NCBI GenBank assembly: GCA_030638205.1 | Contig: DAOWFB010000064.1 | Coordinates: forward strand, 1-6,418 | Direction: 5' to 3' | Length of the DNA: 6,418 nucleotides | Source of the DNA: Thalassospiraceae bacterium | GTDB lineage: Bacteria; Pseudomonadota; Alphaproteobacteria; Rhodospirillales; Magnetovibrionaceae | Part shown: positions 1-6,418 of the stretch, one piece after another | Layout: every line of letters begins with the position of its first letter | Numbering within the stretch: position 1 is the first letter of the stretch | Notes under the pieces: generated by a model | Databases searched by the model: none | What the model saw: the letters and a program-made list of their open reading frames with translations, nothing else | Told to the model about the DNA's origin: nothing | Program-made: the position numbers and the translations under genes

Positions 1-731
1 GTTTTACCAACAGTCCGTCCATCGGGAACTATGCCTTTTTTAGATGAAGAAAATGTCCACTGCCCGAACATGGCGTTGCCTTCGCGCACGAAACGAGATG
101 TCCCCCATGCGCTTTCGGTTGCGGCCTGTGCCAGTGCAAGAGACGGCGGCACCACATCGTGGCGGGATAAAATCGCCTCGATATCACCGCGCTTAGTATT
201 AAAGCGATCGGCCATTATGGCGAGCCATAGCTTGTCGGTGGCCGGAGTCTTCAAACCAGAACTAACGCGGGTTTTAATATCTTTCAGGCGCTTACGCTCA
301 GTTGTGATTTCTTCGTTAACCTGAAGAACCAACGGCAACACCGTCTTGAAGAAAATTTCTTTCTTGCGATCGGCGACATTAATCAACGAAAGGTTTTTCG
401 GCATGCTGGCCAGCTGTAGACGCGGAACGAAATCTGCGCCGATGATTACAGCATCAAGATCATAATCAAGACCTTCTATTACAACCACATCATACGACCC
501 AGCGTTTTTGCCAGCGCTAGAACCGCTTTTCTGGCGCATGGTCGGCCTAACGTGAAGGGCAACATCTATGGTGCCCATAACGTTTGCCCCAGAAATTTGC
601 GAAAGCTGAAATGAAGCTTTAGGCGCAACCGCTCCGCCCGCTGGCGGCATAAACATGGCGGCACCCATTAGGGCTCCTGTCATGGTCGCGGCCAAGGCTA
701 GTGTGCCTAGATTGAAATTATTTATTTTCAT
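1..731 (-). CDS. Secreted Bax-family glucosaminidase (partial, C-terminus off the window)
   Basis: Predicted peptidoglycan N-acetylglucosaminidase, cutting wall glycan in the periplasm or at the cell surface. The 243 readable codons are open to the window edge. Residues 1-36 look like a signal peptide: K2, a hydrophobic stretch at about 8-28, then GAVA before P37. Residues 37-90 are unassigned. Residues about 100-150 (VPRLQLASMPKNL, then KTVLPLVLQVNEEI) match the segment that precedes the hydrolase core in Bax-like proteins. The core starts near 168 and contains VPPSLALAQAATESAWGTS (194-212) with the expected catalytic Glu at E206, then REGNAMFGQW (216-225). An in-frame ATG lies 15 bases upstream (744-746), followed upstream by a stop. 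Neither start has a good Shine-Dalgarno; I prefer 731 because it gives the cleaner signal peptide. It has its own leader, separate from nfu. Family assignment is firm; substrate and any flagellar or division role are inference. FlgJ-type glucosaminidases share the fold. Confidence 0.88.
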   Translation of the reverse strand, partial: MKINNFNLGTLALAATMTGALMGAAMFMPPAGGAVAPKASFQLSQISGANVMGTIDVALHVRPTMRQKSGSSAGKNAGSYDVVVIEGLDYDLDAVIIGADFVPRLQLASMPKNLSLINVADRKKEIFFKTVLPLVLQVNEEITTERKRLKDIKTRVSSGLKTPATDKLWLAIMADRFNTKRGDIEAILSRHDVVPPSLALAQAATESAWGTSRFVREGNAMFGQWTFSSSKKGIVPDGRTVGK

Positions 732-770
732 AGCTGTCGCGTGCATTCCGGTCAGTTAAAAAATTAAACC

Positions 771-799
771 CTGATAAAAATTGCGGCAAAAATTGCCAA
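771..799 (-). promoter_or_regulatory. Candidate sigma-70-type promoter for the glucosaminidase gene
   Basis: On the minus strand TTGGCA (799-794, five of six to TTGACA) is followed after 17 bases by TATCAG (776-771, four of six to TATAAT). Initiation would fall near 764, leaving a leader of roughly 18-33 bases before either candidate ATG. The -35 overlaps a short palindrome, GGCAA-AAA-TTGCC at 785-797. Spacing and position fit, but AT-rich DNA gives such matches by chance. Confidence 0.3.
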
Positions 800-881
800 A
801 ACCAAATTGTCTCAGACGCCCCCGTGTTTGGCCCGATTTGGATTACCATCGCCTCATTAAAACAAGTTATTGGGCGATTTT

Positions 882-889
882 ATGGTTAA
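882..889 (-). promoter_or_regulatory. CtrA-type box TTAACCAT
   Basis: The minus strand reads TTAACCAT, identical to the 8-base CtrA motif described in Caulobacter as an alternative to TTAA-N7-TTAA. It lies about 136 bases upstream of the nearer glucosaminidase ATG, inside a spacer where regulation of that gene would be expected. CtrA is the alphaproteobacterial cell-cycle and motility regulator, and wall hydrolases are plausible targets. No convincing -10 sits at the right distance, and an 8-mer can occur by chance. Confidence 0.3.
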
Positions 890-1039
890 CACTTTCTTGT
901 GATGACCAAACCTTGGCGATTTAATATGAAATTTTAGTAAATTATGCCACCCCAAAAAAGTCATCTTTTCAGAACCCCTTGAAAACAAGGGTAATTATTA
1001 TGCGTTTTTTAAGATTTTTGAGTTTTTTTCAAATATTGG

Positions 1040-1078
1040 GCACATATCCTGCACGATTCGCACATACGGTAATATGTG
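1040..1078. repeat. CACATA direct and inverted repeats
   Basis: GCACATA occurs at 1040-1046 and 1060-1066, exactly 20 bases (about two helical turns) apart. TATGTG at 1073-1078 is the inverted copy of the second one, giving a six-base inverted repeat with a six-base centre. It lies 43 bases past the nfu stop. No T-run follows in the direction of nfu transcription, so it does not look like an intrinsic terminator; an operator or chance are the remaining readings. Confidence 0.4.
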
Positions 1079-1120
1079 GCCAATTTAACCCTATATTTGG
1101 TATCTATTTTTTCAACACTA

Positions 1121-1666
1121 CTATTCGACGGCGCGAACTTCTTGCACGGCGGGAACATAATGACGAAGCATATTTTCAATGCCGTTTTTCAAAGTCATGC
1201 TTGAGCTAGGGCAGCCAGAGCAAGCGCCCTGCATAACCAAATAAACAATTCCGTCTTCAAATGATTTGAAAACTATATCGCCGCCGTCTTGGGCCACAGC
1301 CGGGCGGACGCGGGTTTCGATTAGTTCTTTAATTTGCTTTACAACATCGCTATCGCTTGCGCCATCGTCTGTATTTTCGGCATCAAATGACATTACCGGC
1401 TGGCCTTGGGTAAAATGGTCCATTATTGCGGCCAAAACCCGGGGGCTTAATGCGTCCCATTCGACACCTTCGCGGGTTACGGTTATGAAATCAGAGCCTA
1501 AAAATACTCCAGCCACGCCCCTAATGTCGAACAGGCGGGTTGCCAGCGGTGATGGCTCGGCCTCAAGCGCCTTGGTAAAGTTGGCGGTCCCGGAACCCAT
1601 CACAGCACAGCCCGGAAGAAACTTCAGGGTATCGGGGTTTGGGGTTGCTTCGGTCTGAATAAACAT
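1121..1666 (-). CDS. nfu: Nfu-type Fe-S cluster carrier protein (NifU family)
   Basis: Cytoplasmic carrier that binds an Fe-S cluster, usually 4Fe-4S at a dimer interface, and passes it to client enzymes. At 181 residues it has the two-domain form common in Alphaproteobacteria and mitochondria (Nfu1). Residues 1-88 are the Nfu N-terminal domain, starting MFIQTEATPNPDTLKFLPG, with FDIRGVAGVFLGSDFITVT in the middle. An acidic linker at about 94-107 (DAENTDDGASDSD) leads to the NifU C-terminal domain at about 108-178. That domain has RPAVAQDGGDIVF and the cluster-binding CxxC at C149 and C152 (GACSGCPSS). All key residues are present. GGAG sits nine bases before the ATG. It follows trpS by 118 bases that include terminator-like repeats, so it may have its own promoter; none is clear. 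It lacks the NifU scaffold and 2Fe-2S domains, so a true nitrogenase NifU is excluded. Confidence 0.96.
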   Translation of the reverse strand: MFIQTEATPNPDTLKFLPGCAVMGSGTANFTKALEAEPSPLATRLFDIRGVAGVFLGSDFITVTREGVEWDALSPRVLAAIMDHFTQGQPVMSFDAENTDDGASDSDVVKQIKELIETRVRPAVAQDGGDIVFKSFEDGIVYLVMQGACSGCPSSSMTLKNGIENMLRHYVPAVQEVRAVE

Positions 1667-1675
1667 AAGTAACGT

Positions 1676-1679
1676 CTCC
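1676..1679 (-). promoter_or_regulatory. Shine-Dalgarno of nfu
   Basis: GGAG on the minus strand, nine bases before the ATG at 1666-1664. It fixes this ATG as the start, which also begins exactly at the conserved MFIQTEATPNP opening of the family. Confidence 0.75.
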
Positions 1680-1712
1680 GCTTCAAAAAATATCTTAAAA
1701 TTACTGTTAGCT

Positions 1713-1792
1713 AAAAAATGGGCTCATGGTTGGAAGATGGGCTTAAAGGGCTGCATTTTCAACCCGGATGCCAGTGTGGTTATTCTAAGCCC
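1713..1792 (-). terminator. Possible terminator or attenuator-like repeats after trpS
   Basis: On the minus strand GGGCTTA (1792-1786), which overlaps the last trpS codons and stop, can pair with TAAGCCC (1745-1739, seven perfect pairs) or with TGAGCCC (1726-1720, seven pairs including one G-U). The second arm is followed by A and then six T (1718-1713), as in an intrinsic terminator. A smaller hairpin, GGGTT with AGCCC (1765-1748), can form between them. The loops are long (40 and 59 bases), so efficient termination is doubtful. Confidence 0.3.
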
Positions 1793-2783
1793 TTAGAAAA
1801 CCAATAATATCTTGCACTTCTCTTATTATGGGTTCGGCCATTTCCCGGGCCCGTTCGGTGCCATCTTTTAACACGCCATCAACATGGGCGGGGTCATCCA
1901 TCAGGCGGCGCATTTCATCCTGAATAGGGCCAAGCTTGGCCACGGCCAAATCAGCTAGCTGCTGTTTGAACCCGGCGAAGCCCTCGCCCGCGAATTTTTG
2001 CAAAACCTCATCACTGGAAATCCCGTCCAAGGCCGCGTATATACCCACAAGGTTTGCGGCCTCAGCCCGGCCTTCTAAACCTTTGGCTGTTTCGGGCAAG
2101 GCTTCAGCATCGGTTCGGGCTTTTTTGATTTTTTTAGCAATTTCGTCTGCGCTGTCGGTCATGTTAATGCGCGAAAGATCCGATGGATCGGATTTTGACA
2201 TTTTCTTGGTGCCGTCTTTCAGGCTCATAACCCGGGTTGCCTCACCAAATATCAACGGTTCGGGCATGGGAAAGAAATCGGTTTTAAAATCGTTATTGAA
2301 TTTGGCTGCGATATCGCGGGTTAATTCGAGATGCTGTTTTTGATCTTCGCCCACCGGAACGTGGGTGGCGCGATAAAGCAAAATATCTGCCGCCATCAGG
2401 TTGGGGTAGGCATATAGCCCAATGGATGCATTTTCCTTGTGCTTACCAGCCTTTTCCTTGAACTGGGTCATGCGGTTGAGCCAGCCCATGCGGGCAACGC
2501 AATTAAATATCCAGGCAAGCTCGGCATGGGCCGCGACCTGGCTCTGGTTAAAGATAATGTTTTGCTTGGGATCAATTCCCGCGGCCAAAAGCCCGGCGGT
2601 TACCTCGCGGGTGTTGGCGCGAAGCTCGGCTGGTTCCTGCCACATGGTAATTGCATGGAGATCAACCACACAAAAAAGGCATTCATAATCGTTTTGCAGG
2701 TTAACCCAGTTGCGAATGGCACCAAGATAATTACCAAGATGAAGATTGCCCGTAGGCTGAACGCCGGAAAAAATACGTTTCAT
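1785..2783 (-). CDS. trpS: Tryptophanyl-tRNA synthetase
   Basis: Class Ic aminoacyl-tRNA synthetase that charges tRNA-Trp with tryptophan using ATP, in the cytoplasm. At 332 residues it has the usual bacterial length. The N-terminus MKRIFSGVQPTGNLHLGNYLG carries the HIGH-type signature as HLGN (15-18). MAADILLYRA (130-139) contains D133, in the position of the tryptophan-binding Asp. VPVGEDQKQHLELTRDIA (142-159) is highly characteristic, and KMSKS at 194-198 is intact. The helical C-terminal part, involved in tRNA recognition, runs to the end, so the protein appears complete and active. AAGGGA lies nine bases before the ATG. It follows murJ by 80 bases with no terminator visible, so co-transcription with glnD and murJ is likely. 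No Trp-rich leader peptide or T-box-like leader is visible before it. Confidence 0.98.
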   Translation of the reverse strand: MKRIFSGVQPTGNLHLGNYLGAIRNWVNLQNDYECLFCVVDLHAITMWQEPAELRANTREVTAGLLAAGIDPKQNIIFNQSQVAAHAELAWIFNCVARMGWLNRMTQFKEKAGKHKENASIGLYAYPNLMAADILLYRATHVPVGEDQKQHLELTRDIAAKFNNDFKTDFFPMPEPLIFGEATRVMSLKDGTKKMSKSDPSDLSRINMTDSADEIAKKIKKARTDAEALPETAKGLEGRAEAANLVGIYAALDGISSDEVLQKFAGEGFAGFKQQLADLAVAKLGPIQDEMRRLMDDPAHVDGVLKDGTERAREMAEPIIREVQDIIGFLRA

Positions 2784-2792
2784 AAAATATGT

Positions 2793-2798
2793 TCCCTT
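2793..2798 (-). promoter_or_regulatory. Shine-Dalgarno of trpS
   Basis: AAGGGA on the minus strand, nine bases before the ATG at 2783-2781. The 80-base murJ-trpS spacer around it (2784-2863) shows no T-run hairpin and no clear promoter. Confidence 0.7.
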
Positions 2799-2863
2799 CC
2801 GTTTGGACCGGATGAGTTAAGTAAATATGGTTCGGCGGTTATGGCCGGAAATCCCCAAACTAG

Positions 2864-4426
2864 TCAAGCATTAGAGGTGGGGGGTTCTTTTTTTACTAAT
2901 AACTTAAGCTCAGCCATGCTTATTACCCCCAACATCAGCGCCAATAACCCGTAAACCGCCATACCCACCGCCACCACAATTACCAATGCGACAACGCTTT
3001 GCATAAGCCCGCCTGCAAACATATCACCCAAGGCCAGCAGCAATCCCCAGATTGCAACGGCCATCCCAGCGGTTGCCAATAATTGCCGCGGCAGGTGCTT
3101 TTTAAAACGTTCATCAAATGAAAAGTGCCCACGGCGGATTAATACCCATGTCAAGAGCCCGGCGTTTATCCAACTGGCACTAACGGTGGCGGCGGCTATG
3201 CCCACATGGGCAAACGGTTTCATCAGCAATAAATTAAGAACAAGGTTAACCACCAAACAAAGCGCGCCTATTTTTATGGGCGTGGCGGTATCACCACGGG
3301 AGAAGAACCCAGGCGCCAATGCCTTGATAATAACGTACGCCGGTAAGCCCAACGAAAACATGGCAAGTGCGGCTGCGGTTTTTTGTGTGGCCTCAGACGT
3401 AAAAGCACCGCGCTCAAACAACACCTGTAAAATTATGTCGGGCATTATAATAAGTGCAGCCGCCGCCGGCAGCGTAAGCAAAAGCGCAAATTCCAAGGCC
3501 CGGTTCTGGCTGGCAAGTGCGGCTTTATCTTCGCCTGCGCTTATTTGGCGCGCCAGCAATGGCAGCAATGCGGTTCCAACCGCAACGCCTATTACCCCCA
3601 CCGGCAACTGGTGCAAACGGTCGGCATAAAAAAGATAGCTAATGGCACCGGCTGGCAGCAGCGATGCAATGACCATATCAACCAGTAAATTTATTTGATA
3701 AATCCCCGCACCAACCGCAACCGGGGCAATGCGTTTAAGTAATTTTTTTACATCGGCACTAAATGTGGGTTTGGTAAGCACCAGCCCCCAGCCAGCGCGT
3801 TTAACGTGGTATACCAACCACATAAGCTGAAAAATACCTGCGCAAAAAACCCCCCACGAAAGCGCATGCGCGGGGGTGGCAAAATATGGCGAGGCCAAGG
3901 TAACTGCAGCTATCAAGGTGATATTTAACAATATGGGTGCGGCCGCAGCCGCCCAAAAACGACCAACCGAATTTAAAATACCCGCCAAAAGTGAAACCAG
4001 CGATACAAACAATAGATAAGGAAACGTTATACGAGCCAGATCAACCGTCAGGTTAAAGCGTTCAGGTTCATCTAAAAAACCCGGGGCAAACAGGCTTATC
4101 ACCCACGGCATGGCAATTTCAAAAGCCATTACCACCACCAGCAACACCAGCAATAATGCACTTAGGGCCTCGGCTGCGAACGAGCGGGCCTCATCCTTTC
4201 CATCGCTTTCTAACTTGCCCGCAAACAGCGGAACAAAGGCAAGGTTAAATGCGCCCTCGGCAAACAGGCGACGGAAAAGATTGGGCAATTTGAAGGCCAC
4301 AAAAAACACATCGGCCAACCCACCGGCACCAAGCATGGCAGCAACCGCGACGTCACGGACAAAACCGAAGACGCGCGATATCATGGTCATAGAGCCAACC
4401 GTGGTAATGGAACGGATTATCGCCAA
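2864..4426 (-). CDS. murJ: Lipid II flippase MurJ (MviN)
   Basis: Inner-membrane flippase of the MOP superfamily that moves lipid II from the cytoplasmic to the periplasmic leaflet for peptidoglycan synthesis. It has 520 residues and hydrophobic segments along its whole length, consistent with the family's 14 transmembrane helices. The N-terminus (SMTMISRVFGFVRD, then ADVFFVAFKLPNLFRRLFAEGAF) is nearly the E. coli pattern. From memory of E. coli MurJ, essential charged residues R18, R24, D39, R52 and R270 occur here at the same numbers, R270 within YADRLHQLPVGVIGVAVGT. FFSRGDTATPIKI (374-386) is another family signature. The C-terminal tail KKEPPTSNA is short and cytoplasmic. The start is TTG: an in-frame TAA lies 12 bases upstream, the numbering agrees with E. 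coli, and AAGG is seven bases away. Only 12 bases separate it from the glnD stop, suggesting coupled translation. Confidence 0.97.
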   Translation of the reverse strand: MAIIRSITTVGSMTMISRVFGFVRDVAVAAMLGAGGLADVFFVAFKLPNLFRRLFAEGAFNLAFVPLFAGKLESDGKDEARSFAAEALSALLLVLLVVVMAFEIAMPWVISLFAPGFLDEPERFNLTVDLARITFPYLLFVSLVSLLAGILNSVGRFWAAAAAPILLNITLIAAVTLASPYFATPAHALSWGVFCAGIFQLMWLVYHVKRAGWGLVLTKPTFSADVKKLLKRIAPVAVGAGIYQINLLVDMVIASLLPAGAISYLFYADRLHQLPVGVIGVAVGTALLPLLARQISAGEDKAALASQNRALEFALLLTLPAAAALIIMPDIILQVLFERGAFTSEATQKTAAALAMFSLGLPAYVIIKALAPGFFSRGDTATPIKIGALCLVVNLVLNLLLMKPFAHVGIAAATVSASWINAGLLTWVLIRRGHFSFDERFKKHLPRQLLATAGMAVAIWGLLLALGDMFAGGLMQSVVALVIVVAVGMAVYGLLALMLGVISMAELKLLVKKEPPTSNA

Positions 4427-4437
4427 TTTATTCCCTT
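4424..4437 (-). promoter_or_regulatory. TTG start codon and Shine-Dalgarno of murJ
   Basis: AAGGGA (4437-4432) begins one base past the glnD stop (4441-4439) and precedes the TTG codon (4426-4424); AAGG to TTG is seven bases. The next in-frame ATG codons are at residues 13 and 15 and would remove conserved N-terminal residues, so TTG is the sensible start. The arrangement suits re-initiation by ribosomes finishing glnD, and the weak codon may keep flippase levels low. Confidence 0.8.
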
Positions 4438-4438
4438 A

Positions 4439-6418
4439 TTAATTTGTTTTCGTTTTTTTATCAGCTGAAGCGGTAATTATGCTCATAAGTTTGCTTTCAA
4501 TTGATTTAATTTTTGCATCTTGATCGACTTTTAAGCCGAATACATCTTTTACATAAAAAACGTCTACCGCGCGCTCACCATACGAAGTGATATGGGCGCT
4601 GATAATTTGCAGCCCCAATCCAGTTAATGCCCACGTTATATCATGCAATAGCCCGGTACGGTTGCGGGCGCTTATTTCTATTACCGTTGCGGTCATGCTT
4701 GCCTTGTTATCAACCAAAACCCGGGGCGGCACGGTGAAAACAGCAGTGCGCAAGCCAATTTGGCGTTTTGCTTCTTTTTCAATTTCGACTTTGGGATTTA
4801 TTTTACCGGTTAATGCAGCCTCTATTTTTATTTCAAGCCGCTTTATTCGCTTAGGCCCGTCGTAGGCACCGCCACCAACGTCTTGTACCCAAAAGGTATC
4901 TAATGCCATGCCGTTAGCCATGGTTACCACGCGGGCATCGACAATGTTTGCCCCGCCCAGCGCCATGGCGCCTGCAATGCGCGAAAACAAACCAGGGTGA
5001 TCCGCCGTATAGACAATAATTTCAGAAATATCTGCCCCCGGGTCAGTTGTACTTTCAAGGTGAAGGTTGCTTTCTTTTTTATTTGCCCTTCGGATTAATT
5101 TGGCATGGCGAGCCAAATGGCCCATATCAAAACTAAGCCAATAATCAGTGTAGCCCAACGCCATGTGAGCATCTAATTCTTCTCTGCTCCATCCGTCTGG
5201 GCCATCCGTCAATATGACTTCAAGTTTTTCTTTTATGTCCATGGCGCGTGCCTCGGCACGGCCACCGGGGGCCTTGCCGGTTATGGCTTCTAGTGCGCGA
5301 GAATAAAGTTCACGCAGCAACGTTGCTTTCCAGCCGTTCCAAACATTTGGCCCAACCGCACGGGTGTCGGCAACGGTAAGGATTAAAAGCAGGCGCAACC
5401 TTTCCGGTGTTTGCACCAATTTAATAAAATCTTTAATCGTCTGCGGATCATCAAGGTCGCGTTTGAACGCTGTGCGGTTCATATCCAGATGATGCAAAAC
5501 CAACCAAACAACGGTTTCCGTTTCCCATTCATCAAGGCCGAAACGGGGGCAAAGTTTTTTGGCAATCTTTGCACCAATTTCCGAATGATCGCCACCCCGG
5601 CCCTTGCCTATATCGTGCAACAACACCGCAACGTAAAGCACCCGACGCGATTTTATTTCCTGGATTATTTTTGTTGATAGCGGATGGTCTTCGGCCAAAA
5701 GTCCAAGCTCTATTTTATTTAAAATTCCAATTGCATTTATGGTGTGCTCATCAACCGTATAGACGTGATACATGTCGTATTGCATTTGCGCTACCACACG
5801 GCCAAAATCGGGGATAAAACGGCCTAATATACCAGCTTCATTAAGCCTGCGCAGTGTAAGTTCCGGCCCCTTAGGCGCAATTAACATATCAATAAACATT
5901 TCATTTGCTTCAACGTTTTTAAGAACATTGGCATCAATAAGTTTTAGGTTTTTATAAACACTGCGCAAAGCTTCGGGATGGATATCTGCTTCAAGCCGTT
6001 CGGCCTCGGCAAAAAGACGAAGTAAATTTATGGGGTCTTTTGAAAAAACAGATTTGTTTTTTATATTTAACCGATCATTATCAAGATTAAAATTATCTAA
6101 CTTGCCTTTAAAGAAACCAAACGAAAGAAATGTGCGTTTGGTTTTTTTGCCGTGGTTTTCTTCCAGCATCGCACACAGCACACGGGTAAGGTCGCCCACA
6201 TCTTTTGCCACCAGAAAATAATGTTTCATAAAGCGCTCAACCCCGGAGCTTCCCGGGCGGTTGCGATAGCCCATTCTTTTGGCCAAATCGCCCTGCACAT
6301 TAAAGCTGAGAATTTCTTCGGCCCTATTGGCAGAAAAATGCAAATGACAACGAACAGTCCATAAAAAATCTTGCGCTTTCATAAAACGTTTTACGTCCGT
6401 CGTATCAAAAACACCCAA
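4439..6418 (-). CDS. glnD: Bifunctional PII uridylyltransferase/uridylyl-removing enzyme GlnD (partial, N-terminus off the window)
   Basis: Cytoplasmic nitrogen sensor that uridylylates PII proteins when glutamine is low and deuridylylates them when it is high. The 659 codons here are open to the window edge; the first readable codon is TTG inside the gene, not a start. About 270 N-terminal residues with the nucleotidyltransferase catalytic motif are missing, judged from a usual length near 930. Window residues 1-90 belong to the helical PII-UTase region (NFLW-like AQDFLWTVRCHLHF, then GYRNRPGSSGVERFMKHYF). The HD hydrolase domain at about 200-350 has H225, HD at 268-269 in LLHDIGKGRGGDHSE, H278 and HH at 309-310, so the removing activity should be intact. 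Two ACT domains follow, at about 465-545 (HPGLFSRIAGAMALGGANI) and 577-655 (NRTGLLHDITWALTGLGLQI); in the family these sense glutamine. It is the first gene seen of a glnD-murJ-trpS run. Confidence 0.97.
   Translation of the reverse strand: MGVFDTTDVKRFMKAQDFLWTVRCHLHFSANRAEEILSFNVQGDLAKRMGYRNRPGSSGVERFMKHYFLVAKDVGDLTRVLCAMLEENHGKKTKRTFLSFGFFKGKLDNFNLDNDRLNIKNKSVFSKDPINLLRLFAEAERLEADIHPEALRSVYKNLKLIDANVLKNVEANEMFIDMLIAPKGPELTLRRLNEAGILGRFIPDFGRVVAQMQYDMYHVYTVDEHTINAIGILNKIELGLLAEDHPLSTKIIQEIKSRRVLYVAVLLHDIGKGRGGDHSEIGAKIAKKLCPRFGLDEWETETVVWLVLHHLDMNRTAFKRDLDDPQTIKDFIKLVQTPERLRLLLILTVADTRAVGPNVWNGWKATLLRELYSRALEAITGKAPGGRAEARAMDIKEKLEVILTDGPDGWSREELDAHMALGYTDYWLSFDMGHLARHAKLIRRANKKESNLHLESTTDPGADISEIIVYTADHPGLFSRIAGAMALGGANIVDARVVTMANGMALDTFWVQDVGGGAYDGPKRIKRLEIKIEAALTGKINPKVEIEKEAKRQIGLRTAVFTVPPRVLVDNKASMTATVIEISARNRTGLLHDITWALTGLGLQIISAHITSYGERAVDVFYVKDVFGLKVDQDAKIKSIESKLMSIITASADKKTKTN

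Larger units (their letters stand above)
747..1120. other. AT-rich intergenic region between nfu and the glucosaminidase gene
   Basis: 374 bases with no convincing gene and no tRNA-like structure. It holds the candidate promoter at 771-799, the CtrA-type box at 882-889, a six-pair hairpin CCCTTG-AAAA-CAAGGG at 976-991 with no T-run directly behind it on either strand, and the CACATA repeats at 1040-1078. The nine bases AAAAATTGC occur twice, 12 bases apart, at 776-784 and 788-796. A 43-codon minus-strand reading frame (849-718) overlaps the glucosaminidase start but lacks support. No clear intrinsic terminator for nfu is visible. Confidence 0.7.

Noticed and set aside
31..324. 97-residue plus-strand reading frame
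   Set aside because: It lies antisense to the conserved glucosaminidase core including the E206 motif; its composition is that of a shadow frame.
785..797. Palindrome GGCAA-AAA-TTGCC as terminator
   Set aside because: Five pairs with a three-base loop are too weak, and it overlaps a better promoter candidate just before a gene start.
976..991. Hairpin CCCTTG-AAAA-CAAGGG as nfu terminator
   Set aside because: It is 130 bases past the nfu stop, has only six pairs, and no T-run follows directly on either strand.
979..1209. 76-residue plus-strand reading frame starting MKTRVIIMRFLRFL
   Set aside because: It crosses into the conserved 3' end of nfu on the opposite strand, lacks a recognisable family and owes its hydrophobic look to T-rich spacer DNA.
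1667..1784. IscR-like or iron-responsive operator before nfu
   Set aside because: I compared the spacer with remembered IscR and Iron-Rhodo-box motifs and saw no adequate match.
2439..2954. 171-residue plus-strand reading frame spanning the trpS-murJ junction
   Set aside because: It is antisense to trpS and the murJ end, both fully conserved, and has no domain-like features.
6414..6418. TTG at the window edge as a glnD start
   Set aside because: The frame is open to the edge and the conserved nucleotidyltransferase part of GlnD must lie upstream, so this codon is internal.
1..6418. Mobile element, CRISPR, defence island or novel multi-gene system
   Set aside because: All coding capacity is accounted for by recognisable core genes on one strand; there is no transposase, integrase, regular repeat array or unexplained gene cluster.

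Overview
The window looks like chromosomal housekeeping DNA from an alphaproteobacterium. The main evidence is the minus-strand order glnD - murJ - trpS - nfu, a neighbourhood familiar in that class, together with an alphaproteobacterial/mitochondrial-type Nfu protein. The genus cannot be fixed from the sequence. Base composition is moderate, with clearly AT-rich spacers. All supported genes lie on the minus strand, so transcription runs from high to low coordinates.

Layout in the direction of transcription. (1) 6418-4439: the C-terminal 659 residues of GlnD, the PII uridylyltransferase/uridylyl-removing enzyme; its nucleotidyltransferase active site lies beyond the window edge. (2) 4426-2864: murJ, the lipid II flippase, starting at a TTG codon only 12 bases after the glnD stop, so probably translationally coupled. 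(3) 2783-1785: trpS, tryptophanyl-tRNA synthetase, after an 80-base gap with no terminator visible. (4) 1666-1121: an Nfu-type Fe-S cluster carrier, after a 118-base spacer that holds a terminator-like set of repeats. (5) 1120-747: a 374-base AT-rich spacer with no convincing gene, but with a TTAACCAT CtrA-type box, a candidate promoter and short repeats. (6) 731-1: a secreted Bax-family glucosaminidase whose C-terminus runs off the window.

The genes serve nitrogen signalling (glnD), cell-wall precursor export (murJ), translation (trpS), Fe-S protein maturation (nfu) and wall remodelling (the glucosaminidase). They look like co-located core genes rather than one dedicated pathway. I see no mobile element, CRISPR array, tRNA, rRNA or defence module, and no evidence of an undescribed system. 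The points that reward a second look are regulatory: the CtrA-type site upstream of the glucosaminidase, the competing arms downstream of trpS, and the TTG start of murJ.
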